A DNA stretch of 64,000 nt from Pseudomonas syringae KCTC 12500 (GCF_000507185.2 NZ_AYTM02000002.1:2441501-2505500), one strand, 5' to 3'; positions 54,333 through 64,000 are shown, counted from the first letter of the stretch. Notes: generated from the sequence alone by a model not told the origin. Numbers and translations are program-made.

Positions 54333-55001
54333 CTAGAGGCCGACCAGCCCGGCCAGTCCGCCGATATCCGGGATCTGGTGGTATTCGTAGAAGCTGTTGG
54401 CGGGCTGTTCATGACCGCGAGCCACAAAGGCCTTGTTTTTGATTTTCATGTCGTGGGCCGAGAACAGGTCATAACGGAAGCTCGAGGACACATGCAAGAT
54501 GTCTTCCGGACCGCAACCCAGGTTGTCGAGCATGAACTCGAAGGCTGCCAGACGCGGCTTGTAGACCTTGGCCTGGTCAGCGGTGAACACCTTGTGGAAC
54601 GGTGCACCGAGCTTTTCGACGTTGGACATGATCTGGCTGTCGCTGGCGTTGGAGTAAATCACCAGCGGGATCTTGTCGGCGATTTTCGACAGGCCGGCGG
54701 GCACATCGGCGTGTGGGCCCCAGGTTGGTACGGCGTCGTAATACAGCTGGCCTTCTTCGCGGTATTCAACGTTCCAGCGCTTGCAGGTGCGCGCCAGTGC
54801 GACTTTCAGGATTTCGTCGTATGGCATCCAGTCACCCATGACCTGATCCAGACGATACGCCGAAAAATCCCTGACGAACTGATCCATCTGTTCAGCCGGA
54901 ACGCGGTCGGCAAACAGCTCGCGCGTCATGGTGCCCATATGGAAATTGGTCAACGTGCCGTAGCAGTCGAACGTAATGAATTTTGGTCGAAGAAAGCTCA
55001 T
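54333..55001 (-). CDS. Haloacid dehalogenase type II-like HAD hydrolase
   Basis: A 222-residue HAD protein. Motif I is FITFDCYGTLTNF (nucleophile D, second position C as in dehalogenases), VIYSNAS is motif II, the lysine in KVYKPRLAAFE motif III, and VSSSFRYDLFSA motif IV. These features fit L-2-haloacid dehalogenase-like HAD proteins. Many such proteins in catabolic operons dephosphorylate or dehalogenate small acids. It is the first gene of the 11-gene minus-strand run, and an upstream in-frame extension from 55118 lacks conserved character. Confidence 0.85.
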   Translation of the reverse strand: MSFLRPKFITFDCYGTLTNFHMGTMTRELFADRVPAEQMDQFVRDFSAYRLDQVMGDWMPYDEILKVALARTCKRWNVEYREEGQLYYDAVPTWGPHADVPAGLSKIADKIPLVIYSNASDSQIMSNVEKLGAPFHKVFTADQAKVYKPRLAAFEFMLDNLGCGPEDILHVSSSFRYDLFSAHDMKIKNKAFVARGHEQPANSFYEYHQIPDIGGLAGLVGL

Positions 55002-55535
55002 TGTGTGCGGTCCTGAAAGTTCGTTGAGGTCATGGCATGACGAGCAATCCGGCCTGATATCCAGGGGCGGTGATGCACGCTGCAGCACAACCTCATTACA
55101 ACACCGTGAAATCAGCATATGGCGTTAAAAGTGATGGCTGCTTGATAGAAACCACCGTTTTGAGGTGCGCGCTCAGCAGACTTTGCGGGGCGCTCCAGCC
55201 TTGGGCAGAGCCCGGTTTTCGGCGCTTTTGTGACCCTTTTCAGGGCGCTCGGGCTCAAACGCGCGGGTTTGCGCCGCAGAAACTGCGCCGTGTCGGTGGT
55301 TGGCGAGTGACAAATGCCGGAAGCTATATAAAGAGCCTGAACGCGGGGTAAAAAACCTAAGCATTTGCTGCCGGAGGCCCGGTCGATTTAAGCAGTAACT
55401 GTGGTCTGGCGAACGGCACTTCGTGGAATCTGCCGAATGCGCGCAGCCCTCTTGTCACCGCCTGCAGCAGATGGGATACAGCAAGCCTGGCGCATCCTTT
55501 TATTGCCTGTGCATCCTTCTGGACGGAGACACGTC
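55002..55535. other. Divergent intergenic region between HAD and GNAT genes
   Basis: About 530 bases that must hold the promoters of the minus-strand catabolic operon and the plus-strand acetyltransferase gene. The first 100 bases (to 55140) are AT-richer than the rest. I see no clear gene, sigma-54 motif or perfect palindrome. The GC-rich middle (55180-55300) is rich in CGC and GCG runs but contains no open frame with support. Confidence 0.4.
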
Positions 55536-56393
55536 ATGCTCGCTCAGCAACGCCTCGACTTTGAATTTCGCCCCATGACCGCAGCCGATGTCGGCAACGC
55601 TCATGAGTTATCCATCGCCCTGAAGTGGCCGCATCGACTTGAGGACTGGGCCATGCTGCAACGTGTCGCCCAAGGCTTTGTCGCGCTACACAACGGGCGT
55701 TTGATCGGCAGTGCCTTTGCCTGTCATCAGGGCGAGTTTTCCACCATCGGCCTGGTGATCGTCAGTGACGATTACCAGGGCAAGGGCATTGGTCGCAAGC
55801 TGATGGAGTTGGCCGTCGGCAGCGTCGCGCCCCGCACGGCGGTCCTCAACGCCACGCTGGCAGGTGCGCCGCTCTACGCGAAGATGGGGTTCGTCAGCTT
55901 TGGCGAGATCCAGCAGCGTCAGGGGCAGGCGCAACCGCCCGGCACCACCGAACTGAAGGCACAGGAACGTTGCCGCGGGCTGAGCGAGGCTGACCACCCT
56001 CGTGTGCTGGAACTGGCCAACGCCGGTTCGGGTATGGACCGCTCGGTGACGCTGGGCGATGTGCTGAACAACCTTGAACACGCTGTCGGCATTGAGCGCG
56101 ACGGTCAGTTGCAGGCCTTTGCCCTGCTGCGCCCGTTCGGTCGTGGCTTGTGCATCGGCCCTGTTGTTGCCCAGAGCGTTGACCAGGCCAGGCACATGAT
56201 TGGAGAGCTGCTAGCCCGCGTGCCTTATGCCTTCGTACGTATCGACATCCCGACCGATAGCGGCCTGGCCGACTGGCTGGAGGAAGCCGGCCTCAAGCGC
56301 GTCGACAGCGTGACCTGCATGAGCATGGGCGCAGTCCCGCGAGCCACTCAGGGCGTGCGCCAGTTTGCGCTGATTACCCAGGCGATCGGCTGA
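55536..56393 (+). CDS. GNAT family N-acetyltransferase (two-domain)
   Basis: A 285-residue protein. Residues about 10-140 form a GNAT domain, with LVIVSDDYQGKGIGRKLME as the acetyl-CoA motif A (Q-x-x-G-x-G/A). The C-terminal half is an acetyltransferase-18-like domain, with LLRPFGRGLCIGPVVAQSVDQARHMIGELL. It acetylates an unknown amine. It is divergent from the opine-like operon, so a role in handling a related amine is possible but only inference. ATG 55536 is used because GGAG precedes it and the upstream in-frame part lacks homology. Confidence 0.85.
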   Translation: MLAQQRLDFEFRPMTAADVGNAHELSIALKWPHRLEDWAMLQRVAQGFVALHNGRLIGSAFACHQGEFSTIGLVIVSDDYQGKGIGRKLMELAVGSVAPRTAVLNATLAGAPLYAKMGFVSFGEIQQRQGQAQPPGTTELKAQERCRGLSEADHPRVLELANAGSGMDRSVTLGDVLNNLEHAVGIERDGQLQAFALLRPFGRGLCIGPVVAQSVDQARHMIGELLARVPYAFVRIDIPTDSGLADWLEEAGLKRVDSVTCMSMGAVPRATQGVRQFALITQAIG

Positions 56394-56414
56394 TCGCCCG
56401 TAAGCACCTCATCG

Positions 56415-56665
56415 TGCCAATGCTCTCGCAGAGCGTCACGAAATGCGTTACCACGCAGAGCGCTCATCGTTATACATAAGTCCTGGAGAGCCCCGAATAC
56501 ACGCTTTTCAGGCTTCTGCCCGCAGGGCGTAGGAGCGAACTTGTTCGCGAAGACAGGCGATCGTACCGGCCCTTTCGCGAACAAGTTCGCTCCTACGGCC
56601 TCCGGCCAGAAGCAAAAGCGGATTTGTGTATAACGCTGAGTCCGGAGCGTGGGAACGATCATCAA
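56415..56665. repeat. Dispersed repeat (copy 4) with a perfect REP-type inverted repeat
   Basis: It starts with CTCGCAGAGCGTCACGAAATG and contains two copies of the element in opposite orientation. The centre is a perfect 24-bp inverted pair: left arm 56528-56551 (includes GTAGGAGCGAACTTGTTCGC) and right arm 56574-56597, with a 22-base spacer. Outer parts CGTTATACATAAG and TTGTGTATAACG also pair. It ends GAGCGTGGGAACGATCATCA and lies between the acetyltransferase and cupin genes. Confidence 0.8.
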
Positions 56666-56691
56666 CGCTTCAACTTCAGGAGCCCTACCCG

Positions 56692-57405
56692 ATGCCCCAA
56701 CCCACTGTTTTGCTATTGGCCCGCGCTGACCTCAGCCCGGTCGACACCGAATTCACCACCGGCCCCATCGATGCGCATGACTCGTTCGATAATGAGCGTC
56801 GCACAGCGTTCATCGATGATCAGGGCATTGCGGCCGGCCTCGTGCATTTCGGCACGTCGCTGTCAGTGGCAGCCTACCCCTACACCGAAATGCTGGTGAT
56901 GCATCGCGGGTCCGTCACCCTGACCTCCGGCACCGAGAGCCTCACCATCAAGACCGGTGAAAGTGCCGTGATCGGTCGCGGGACTCAAGTACGTATCGAC
57001 GCGCAACCGGATAGCCTCTGGGCGTTCTGCGCGTCCACCCAGGCCAGCGGGCCAGACAAACCCGGCATCACCGCGCTCGACCGCCTGGCCATGCTCACGC
57101 CGTCTTCACCGCCAGACCCGGCGATCATGATCAGCGCGCTGCCACAATGCCGCAGCAACAACCTCTTCGAAGACACCGCCAGCACCCTGCGTATCGGCGT
57201 GTGGGACTCGACGCCCTACGAACGCATCTCGCGGCCGCACAAGATCCATGAACTGATGAACCTGATCGAAGGCAGCGTCGAGCTGAGCCTGGAAAACGGC
57301 CCGAGCCTGACCGTGAACACCGGCGATACCGTATTCGTCGCCCAAGGCGCGCCCTGCAAGTGGACCAGCACTGCGTATGTGCGCAAGTTTTATGCGGTGA
57401 CGTGA
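56692..57405 (+). CDS. Bicupin domain protein
   Basis: A 237-residue protein with two cupin barrels. The first is around residues 50-115 (YPYTEMLVMHRGSVTLTSGTESLTIKTGESAVIGRGTQVRI), and the second about 165-237 (ERISRPHKIHELMNLIEGSVELSLENGPSLTVNTGDTVFVAQGAPCKW). The second barrel has His and Glu residues suited to metal binding. Related cupins occur with amine-catabolic genes in pseudomonads, but no reaction can be named. ATG 56692 follows CAGGA; the in-frame sequence from 56626 lies in the repeat. Confidence 0.85.
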   Translation: MPQPTVLLLARADLSPVDTEFTTGPIDAHDSFDNERRTAFIDDQGIAAGLVHFGTSLSVAAYPYTEMLVMHRGSVTLTSGTESLTIKTGESAVIGRGTQVRIDAQPDSLWAFCASTQASGPDKPGITALDRLAMLTPSSPPDPAIMISALPQCRSNNLFEDTASTLRIGVWDSTPYERISRPHKIHELMNLIEGSVELSLENGPSLTVNTGDTVFVAQGAPCKWTSTAYVRKFYAVT

Positions 57406-57546
57406 AGTAGAACGACGTGCTGCTTCGCCCGACGACTGCTATTCAGCAGGGAGCCTGGAATGGAGCGATGGGAAAACGCTATGTGGATGAATACAATGAA
57501 ACCGGCAGAAGCACCCAAACACTGGTGATGCTTCTCGCCCGCTACA

Positions 57547-58047
57547 TTATTCTTTCAGGCCCAGCACGTAGAACTTGCTGTCCACCGCGATCAACGGAAA
57601 GCTTGCTGGCAGGTCCTCCTTCGTTATCTCTCTGAAACCGTGCTTTTCATAGAAGCGATGCGCAGCGTGAAACTTGTCGGTCGTGCCCAGGAATACTTCG
57701 CTGACGCCCTTGCGGGTTGATTCCGCGATCAGGCGCTCGAGCAGTCTGGCTGCAACGGAGAATTCCCGGCCGCGAAACGGGGCGGCGACAAACATCTTGC
57801 GCAGTGCTGCCTGCCCTGCGCCGATGTCTCTGAGACCGATGCTGCCGATGACCTGATCGTCTTGTACCGCAACCCAGAAACCCCCTGTGCCGGTCTGGTA
57901 AAAGTCCGGAATCGCTTTCAGGTCAGGCTGGTCTTCGGCGGTGATGGGAATACCGAACTCTTCGCGCTGGATTGGCAGAATCATCGCCGATACACCTTGC
58001 TCGTCGCTCGGCACGAAACGCCGTATCTGAATCCCGTTTACGCCCAC
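57547..58047 (-). CDS. GNAT family N-acetyltransferase
   Basis: A 166-residue acetyltransferase. Motif A is KMFVAAPFRGREFSVAARLLERLI (acetyl-CoA loop modified, without the strict Q-x-x-G-x-G), and the later segment is HAAHRFYEKHGFREI, typical for GNAT. I choose GTG 58047 because AGGAGG lies six bases before it. The in-frame ATG at 58065 would place this Shine-Dalgarno sequence inside the coding region. Substrate unknown. Confidence 0.82.
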   Translation of the reverse strand: MGVNGIQIRRFVPSDEQGVSAMILPIQREEFGIPITAEDQPDLKAIPDFYQTGTGGFWVAVQDDQVIGSIGLRDIGAGQAALRKMFVAAPFRGREFSVAARLLERLIAESTRKGVSEVFLGTTDKFHAAHRFYEKHGFREITKEDLPASFPLIAVDSKFYVLGLKE

Positions 58048-58093
58048 AACACACCTCCTGGTCATCGTCCTCAGTGGAAATCAGTATTCCAGA

Positions 58094-58129
58094 CAAGCAA
58101 ACGCCCCGACAAGTCGAGGCGTTTGCTTG
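58094..58129. terminator. Strong hairpin between a small gene and the GNAT gene
   Basis: A 12-bp perfect stem, CAAGCAAACGCC (58094-58105) with GGCGTTTGCTTG (58118-58129), with loop CCGACAAGTCGA that can add a short inner stem. It lies downstream of the 83-residue gene (minus strand) and can end its transcript. Confidence 0.6.
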
Positions 58130-58203
58130 AGCATTTTCGAGGACCGCGTGCAGGTGCGAATGCAAAGATGTTTAATTACAACACCGCTCCGACGACCTGA
58201 CGG

Positions 58204-58455
58204 TTACGGCATTTGCCTGTGAGCTTGCCCTTCCAACCCAGGCAGTGAGCAGCTTCCGATACCCGCGATCGATGGCTCGAGCAATGTCTGCGCCATATCA
58301 AGTAAATAGACGACAGTTAGCGTGAGGTCTCGGCCCTGCCCATTGAGCTGATCACTGGCCTCATGTGCCGTGGCCGAAGCGCAACGCATTAAGTCGGATA
58401 CACGTATCAGCGTTTCTTCAAGACTGGAGGGCGGATCTGGAGTGAGTTTGACCAT
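58204..58455 (-). CDS. Small hypothetical protein (DUF6124/DUF3077-like)
   Basis: An 83-residue protein (MVKLTPDPPSSLEETLIRVSDLM...) with a helical central part (LMRCASATAHEASDQLNGQGRDLTLTVVYLLDMAQTLLE). I recall small Pseudomonas proteins of the DUF6124 group starting MVK-TPNPP and ending in similar helices, so I assign it tentatively to that kind. The start ATG 58455 follows AGGAG at 7 bases. Upstream in-frame sequence (to 58602) is not supported. Function unknown. Confidence 0.5.
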   Translation of the reverse strand: MVKLTPDPPSSLEETLIRVSDLMRCASATAHEASDQLNGQGRDLTLTVVYLLDMAQTLLEPSIAGIGSCSLPGLEGQAHRQMP

Positions 58456-58961
58456 GGCTTTGCTCCTACTGTACTGAAAGCCGTCTTTCGCTGTTCTCAC
58501 ACAACAAAAGGTGGCAGCTATGTGCAGGGTGAGAAACCGAACAGTAGGCATTCGGCCAGACCGGGGTCTGCCTGCACACAGCCGCCATGAAGCATGCGCC
58601 AATAAAAATCGACGATGGCTGGCAGAGTGATGCGCCTACTCAAGAACGGGTTCTCACGCCCGGTCACTGAATGTGCAGTGACGAGACGCAGGCTAGATCC
58701 AGGAGACACTAAGCGCAAGCAGGCTGGATGATCTAGGAAATTTCGCACAGTGGGTAGGGATATGTCTTTCGGATTTGTGACATTTTCAGAGGCCTGTCAT
58801 TGCCAATGAAAAGAGCCCGTCTTTGACGAAAACAGTGACATCAATGCGTAGTGGCGATTAGCTGCCTTTTAGGATTACTATTGGATCCAACTCTCGCTTG
58901 TGAAGCGTAATGAATCGCTTCAAACGAGGCGCTGTTCAAAAATATCCACGAAGGTTGAACA
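58456..58961. other. Intergenic region at the left edge of an AT-rich insert
   Basis: About 500 bases with no recognised gene. It becomes AT-richer near 58850, and the last part (58900-58961) should hold the promoter and ribosome binding site (AAGGTT) of the 351-residue gene. TGACA and TGTCA appear as a spaced inverted pair near 58775-58800. No attachment site, tRNA gene or direct repeat with the other end of the insert was found. Confidence 0.4.
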
Positions 58962-60017
58962 ATGAGCACTACCGAAGAAATTAATATCAGTCAGCTCTCG
59001 ACTGTGGAACGAGTGATTTTCCACATAATTGGGCCTGATTTAAAAGCTCCCAAAATCCTTACAGAAGTTGAAGACCCTAGCGTACACTCTGAGTTTTTCA
59101 TTTCTAGACTAATCGAGACATCGCAAGGCACGAGCTATAATTTCAATCCCGCATCTGGTGTGCAAGCTCAAATTCAGCAGGCGCTTGATAGTCCTCATGC
59201 GTTCGTAGATTGCTCGCAGATTCTTGCAGAACGCTTTCAAAAACTTTACGAGAGTGATAAGCGTCTTATACCTGGGGTTTTAATGTTGCTGCAGATAAAA
59301 AGCGGTACAGAGCGGTATGCAGCAATTATAAAATATGATGACATCAAAGTTATTTCGTATAAGACTCTTCAAACTGAAGACGGAAAAACAAAGCCAATCT
59401 TGGATTTAATTCTTAACACTTTTGTTCAGGACAAAAAAGCATTACAAAAATCTGCACTTATAAAAATAGAAGGGGCTGGCGGTAAGCTGATATGTATTGA
59501 TCGAAGTGAGAAGAATGGTGATATTACAGAAAAGTTTAAGGCGTTTCTTGATGTGTCAAGAGAATTTACGCACGAGACATTGACGGATCGACTGTTGACT
59601 GCGCTTTCAGATACTGCTAAGTCTAACAAGAGCATAGTTCCATTGGCAATACTTAGTAGTTTAAAGATAACAGCTAAAGAAGCCATATCCTCGATAAAGG
59701 TATTCAACCCCGAGCATCCAGAGAACCTATTATCTGCCATGTTTGGAGAACTTCATTCAGACGAAAAAATATTAGCCAGCTTCGCAAAAGAGCTTAAAAA
59801 GCAAAAAATTAGTTCTTCGATAATAAAGATACCGGAGAATCATTATCCTAAGTCCACGAAAAAGATAAAAGAAACATATGAAGGTGTGAAGGTTATATAC
59901 ACACAAGAACATATCGATAGCGGTGACATAGAATTTGATGATTCAGACAGTACAAAGAAAATCATTGTTTCAACCCTGCAGTATATTGTAGATGACGAAT
60001 TCAATGGAAAGCTTTAA
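58962..60017 (+). CDS. Nucleoid-associated protein-like (YejK/NA37-type) in an AT-rich two-gene module
   Basis: A 351-residue soluble protein. The N-terminal part (LSTVERVIFHIIG ... FFISRLIETSQGTSYNFNPASG) and the middle (LIPGVLMLLQIKSGTERYAAIIKYDDIKVISYK) resemble the NA37/YejK-type nucleoid-associated family, and the C-terminal part (EGVKVIYTQEHIDSG ... KKIIVSTLQYIVDDEF) fits its last beta-rich domain. It is strikingly AT-rich compared with flanking genes. Its 3' end overlaps the following membrane protein gene by 26 bases. The likely reading is an acquired cassette; a defence role is inference. Family assignment is from pattern memory. Confidence 0.5.
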   Translation: MSTTEEINISQLSTVERVIFHIIGPDLKAPKILTEVEDPSVHSEFFISRLIETSQGTSYNFNPASGVQAQIQQALDSPHAFVDCSQILAERFQKLYESDKRLIPGVLMLLQIKSGTERYAAIIKYDDIKVISYKTLQTEDGKTKPILDLILNTFVQDKKALQKSALIKIEGAGGKLICIDRSEKNGDITEKFKAFLDVSREFTHETLTDRLLTALSDTAKSNKSIVPLAILSSLKITAKEAISSIKVFNPEHPENLLSAMFGELHSDEKILASFAKELKKQKISSSIIKIPENHYPKSTKKIKETYEGVKVIYTQEHIDSGDIEFDDSDSTKKIIVSTLQYIVDDEFNGKL

Positions 60018-61371
60018 CTTAGTAACAGGGCGTTCGTTCTCGTCCACTGAAAGCCACGAGCAAGTTATATTTAACCTTCCAGCACTATCTGCAAGTGATA
60101 TCTGTACATTAAACGATTTTGCCGACGCGTATAGAAAGTTTTTTACGCTTGAATGCAGAACCGAGGAAGGTGAAAAATTCCCTCTGCCCGACACTAGCGG
60201 ACAGCTGGTTGGCTCTACTGCCAACCTCAAGGTATCAAAGCTGCCGAGGGGTACTTCTACAGTCTTTTTTACAATTAGTGGTCTTCGAGGATCGCTAAAA
60301 AATGACACTGTTCAAAGAAGCAATATTATTTATTTGTTTTTTGGATTTTCAGAGTTTTCCTCGCAAAGCTGCAACTTTAAAATATGGAGTAAAGATGAAA
60401 GTGCCGATGACATAAGTCGTACGCTTCTCGATCCTAGAAATTTTATCCGCGACTCCACAGGAGGTGCTTTAGTTGAGCATCTAAAGTTCTGGGCTCTTCG
60501 TACTAAGCCTAATGTGTTAAGTGAAGCTTTTCGCGTTTGGGAGGAAATAGCTATTCCATGCTCAAGTTTGATTTTTTGCACTGAGGTTTGGAAAAAAAAT
60601 CTAGCTTTGAACTTGATTTTTTCTGGTCCTCAAAAACTAGAAATAGAATACGACCAAAAAATCGACAAGATTTTGTTTGACACTTTAAAAGTGGTGGAAA
60701 GTACAAGTTGGATACTAGATGTTGATCGAGAAGTAGAGATACGCCACAATTTTTTTTCTTCCAGGATTGCCAGTGAGAGGCGTAGAACTTTTGAAACTTG
60801 GCCTGAGTTTTTTAATCGAGTGGCATCTAGGGTGCTGGAAAATTCAAAAAATGATTATAAGGCTCATTTGCATAGCAAATCATCCGAGACACTAAAAGCT
60901 ATTGCGGATTTAAGAAAAATTATTGCTGAAGAGTCTTCGAAGATAATTGATAGAACACATGCTCTCACGTCGACGTTATTCAGGGACATAGCTATTGCCA
61001 TTGGAGCTGTGAGTATAAAAATACTTGCTGTAAAGGAAGCGTCAATCGAATCTAGCTTTCTATTATTGTTTAGTGCTTTGTGGCTGGCGGCGAGTCTATC
61101 AATCACGATAAGTACAAATCGCGCCTACATAATATCCCTGACAAGGTCTAGATTTTTATGGAATAAGAAGGTTGATTCTTTAATTCCACTTTCAGAGTTT
61201 AAGGATTTATCAACGCGTCCATTTAAGGACGCGGTTAAGGCATATAATCGCTCGAGGTCCTATGCAATTACCATTTATGCGTCAACGATGGCTATTATGA
61301 TTTTAATGGCTATTTCCCAATCAAGGGTCGTCCACGTTGCAAAAGAGTTTTTAACTAATTTTTTCAGATAA
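59992..61371 (+). CDS. Unknown protein with C-terminal membrane segments, partner of NA37-like protein
   Basis: A 459-residue protein of unknown family. The first 300 residues are soluble and charged (for example FNLPALSASDICTLNDFADAYRKFF, then HAEIRHNFF-like segment EVEIRHNFFSSRIASERRRTFETW). A helical stretch SSETLKAIADLRKIIAEESSKII follows. There are two close membrane helices (IAIAIGAVSIKILAV-type and SSFLLLFSALWLAASLSITIS) and a third near the end (YAITIYASTMAIMILMAIS). It is strongly AT-rich. ATG 59992 overlaps the upstream gene; ATG 60004 is an alternative. A bidirectional terminator follows. Confidence 0.55.
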   Translation: MTNSMESFNLVTGRSFSSTESHEQVIFNLPALSASDICTLNDFADAYRKFFTLECRTEEGEKFPLPDTSGQLVGSTANLKVSKLPRGTSTVFFTISGLRGSLKNDTVQRSNIIYLFFGFSEFSSQSCNFKIWSKDESADDISRTLLDPRNFIRDSTGGALVEHLKFWALRTKPNVLSEAFRVWEEIAIPCSSLIFCTEVWKKNLALNLIFSGPQKLEIEYDQKIDKILFDTLKVVESTSWILDVDREVEIRHNFFSSRIASERRRTFETWPEFFNRVASRVLENSKNDYKAHLHSKSSETLKAIADLRKIIAEESSKIIDRTHALTSTLFRDIAIAIGAVSIKILAVKEASIESSFLLLFSALWLAASLSITISTNRAYIISLTRSRFLWNKKVDSLIPLSEFKDLSTRPFKDAVKAYNRSRSYAITIYASTMAIMILMAISQSRVVHVAKEFLTNFFR

Positions 61372-61374
61372 AAT

Positions 61375-61398
61375 AAAACCGCCTCATTGGGCGGTTTT
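61375..61398. terminator. Bidirectional terminator between the AT-rich module and pckA
   Basis: AAAACCGCC (61375-61383) pairs with GGCGGTTTT (61390-61398), loop TCATTG. It is followed by ATTT on the plus strand and by TTTTATTT on the minus strand, so it can stop transcription from both convergent genes. Confidence 0.88.
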
Positions 61399-61415
61399 AT
61401 TTACGGTGTTTTCTA

Positions 61416-63047
<1,632 letters not shown>

Positions 63048-63139
63048 TTATGCCAGAAATGCCTGGAAATGGTAGGACCCTCCTGTCAGAACAGCATTAC
63101 AGGGGCCCACACCGTATTCTGAGGCCCTTTACGCGATGA

Positions 63140-64000
63140 TTAATGGCGCGTGTCAGATGGCGAATCGACACCGCCGCCAGCAAACAGCTGCGCGACGTCA
63201 GTGGCATCGAACAGATAGCGTTCGTTGCAGAACTGGCAATCGATCTCGATCGTGCCGTTGTGCTCGATAACCAATTGCTGCGCGTCCTCCAGCCCAAGGC
63301 TGGCCAGCGCATTGGCCGAGCGCTCACGCGAGCAACTGCAGCGAAAGCAGATGGGCTGTTCGTCGAACAGGCGAACCGGGTCTTCGTGATACAGGCGATG
63401 CAGGATGGTCTGGTTGTCCAGCCCGAGCATTTCCTCGGCCGTAAGGGTGTTGGCCAGGGTGATGACGTGCTCCCAGCTGGCGTCGCGTTCTTCCGGATCG
63501 GTGATCTGTGCGATGGGCAGCTGTTGCAGCAACAGACCACGGGCGCGGTGACCGTCGGCCTTGAGCCAGAAACGCGTGCCCAGCTGTTCGGACATCACGA
63601 AGTAGTTGGAGAGGCTTTCCGACAGGTCGACGCCGTCGAGGGCAACGATGCCCTGATAGCGCTTGCCCTTGTTCGGGTCGATGGTCAATGCCAGCGAGCC
63701 ATCGGGCATCAGGTCCTGCAGACCTGCGCCTGCTGTGACCAGTGCCTCGTCATAACGGGCGATGCCACGCAGCTCGCGCTCGCTGGAGCACTCGACCATC
63801 AGCAACGGCACGGCGCCGCTGGAGCGTGCCTGGAGGATCAACAGGCCGTCGAATTTGAGGGTGCCGACGAGCAGCGCGGCAGCCGCCATCAGTTCGCCAA
63901 GCAACTGCGCGACCGGCTCCGGGTAGGGATGCTTGGCGAGCACTTCGGCGTAGCTGCGCTCCAGGGCGACCAGTTCTCCGCGAACGTCGCTTTCGTCGAA
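63140..64000 (-). CDS. hslO: Hsp33 family redox-regulated chaperone (5' end outside window)
   Basis: The frame is open to the right edge: before [10 protein letters not shown] the codons read [20 protein letters not shown], the known Hsp33 N-terminal region, so only the very start (about 10-12 residues) is missing. The C-terminal zinc site that senses oxidation is visible as FRCSCSRE (C-x-C) and DCQFCNERY (C-x2-C) separated by about 30 residues. Hsp33 binds unfolding proteins under oxidative stress. It is encoded next to pckA, on the same strand. Confidence 0.95.
   Translation of the reverse strand, partial: FDESDVRGELVALERSYAEVLAKHPYPEPVAQLLGELMAAAALLVGTLKFDGLLILQARSSGAVPLLMVECSSERELRGIARYDEALVTAGAGLQDLMPDGSLALTIDPNKGKRYQGIVALDGVDLSESLSNYFVMSEQLGTRFWLKADGHRARGLLLQQLPIAQITDPEERDASWEHVITLANTLTAEEMLGLDNQTILHRLYHEDPVRLFDEQPICFRCSCSRERSANALASLGLEDAQQLVIEHNGTIEIDCQFCNERYLFDATDVAQLFAGGGVDSPSDTRH

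Noticed and set aside
57417..57546. A short plus-strand frame reading like the N-terminus of a methyltransferase (QQGAWNGAMGKRYVDEYN)
   Set aside because: Only about 40 residues before the frame runs antisense to the acetyltransferase gene; no other methyltransferase motif. It may be a remnant but the support is too thin.

Overview
This window is chromosomal DNA of a fluorescent Pseudomonas, most likely of the P. syringae group. The evidence is a MvaT/MvaU H-NS-like gene (a Pseudomonas family), the pckA-hslO pair at the right end, high-GC codon use with few tRNA or mobile genes, a TonB/peptide-transport and GABA-related gene content typical of plant-associated pseudomonads, and several copies of a GC-rich dispersed intergenic repeat of the kind common in that group. 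No rRNA, tRNA, CRISPR array or intact insertion sequence was seen. The species assignment is inference; no database was searched.

Layout. 1-6.5 kb: the 3' part of a polyol-type MFS permease, a DUF1493 protein, a TetR regulator divergent from an NmrA-like reductase/epoxide hydrolase pair (with a palindromic operator between them), a small lipoprotein and a membrane protein. 6.6-12.7 kb: an SDR enzyme, then a deoxyribose-catabolic set: deoK-deoP-deoX on the plus strand, deoR on the minus strand and deoC divergent from deoR. Sites matching the E. coli DeoR operator lie in front of both transcription units. 12.7-24.4 kb: mixed accessory genes: LysR regulator with a divergent TIM-barrel isomerase, a tiny lipoprotein, a broken RTX protein, two zinc-ribbon membrane proteins, MvaT, a HAD phosphatase, an ImmA/IrrE-PIN (DUF4411) toxin-antitoxin-like pair, an Lrp regulator and a stand-alone cysteine desulfurase.

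25.1-37.7 kb: a coherent trans-envelope peptide-uptake locus: a sigma-54 promoter, tonB-exbB-exbD, an outer-membrane TonB-dependent receptor, yejA-yejB-yejE-yejF-type ABC transporter genes, and a convergent chemoreceptor with a histidine-rich six-helix membrane sensor. 38.0-55.0 kb: almost entirely minus strand. It holds an Lrp regulator, HAD hydrolase and GABA aminotransferase, and then a tightly overlapping operon (haloacid dehalogenase-like, PuuB-like FAD oxidase, Tat-exported solute-binding protein, two permeases, fused ABC ATPase, a three-subunit FeS/FAD/FAD oxidase of the opine-oxidase/HcnABC type, ArgE-like deacylase, succinate-semialdehyde dehydrogenase). It reads as import and oxidative breakdown of an N-substituted amino acid or opine-like compound feeding into the GABA shunt. 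55.5-58.5 kb: two acetyltransferases, a bicupin and small genes, with repeats.

58.9-61.4 kb: an AT-rich two-gene insert (a YejK/NA37-like nucleoid-associated protein overlapping a membrane-anchored protein) ahead of pckA. It looks horizontally acquired and is the best candidate here for an undescribed, possibly anti-phage, system. 61.4-64 kb: pckA and the 5'-truncated hslO (Hsp33).
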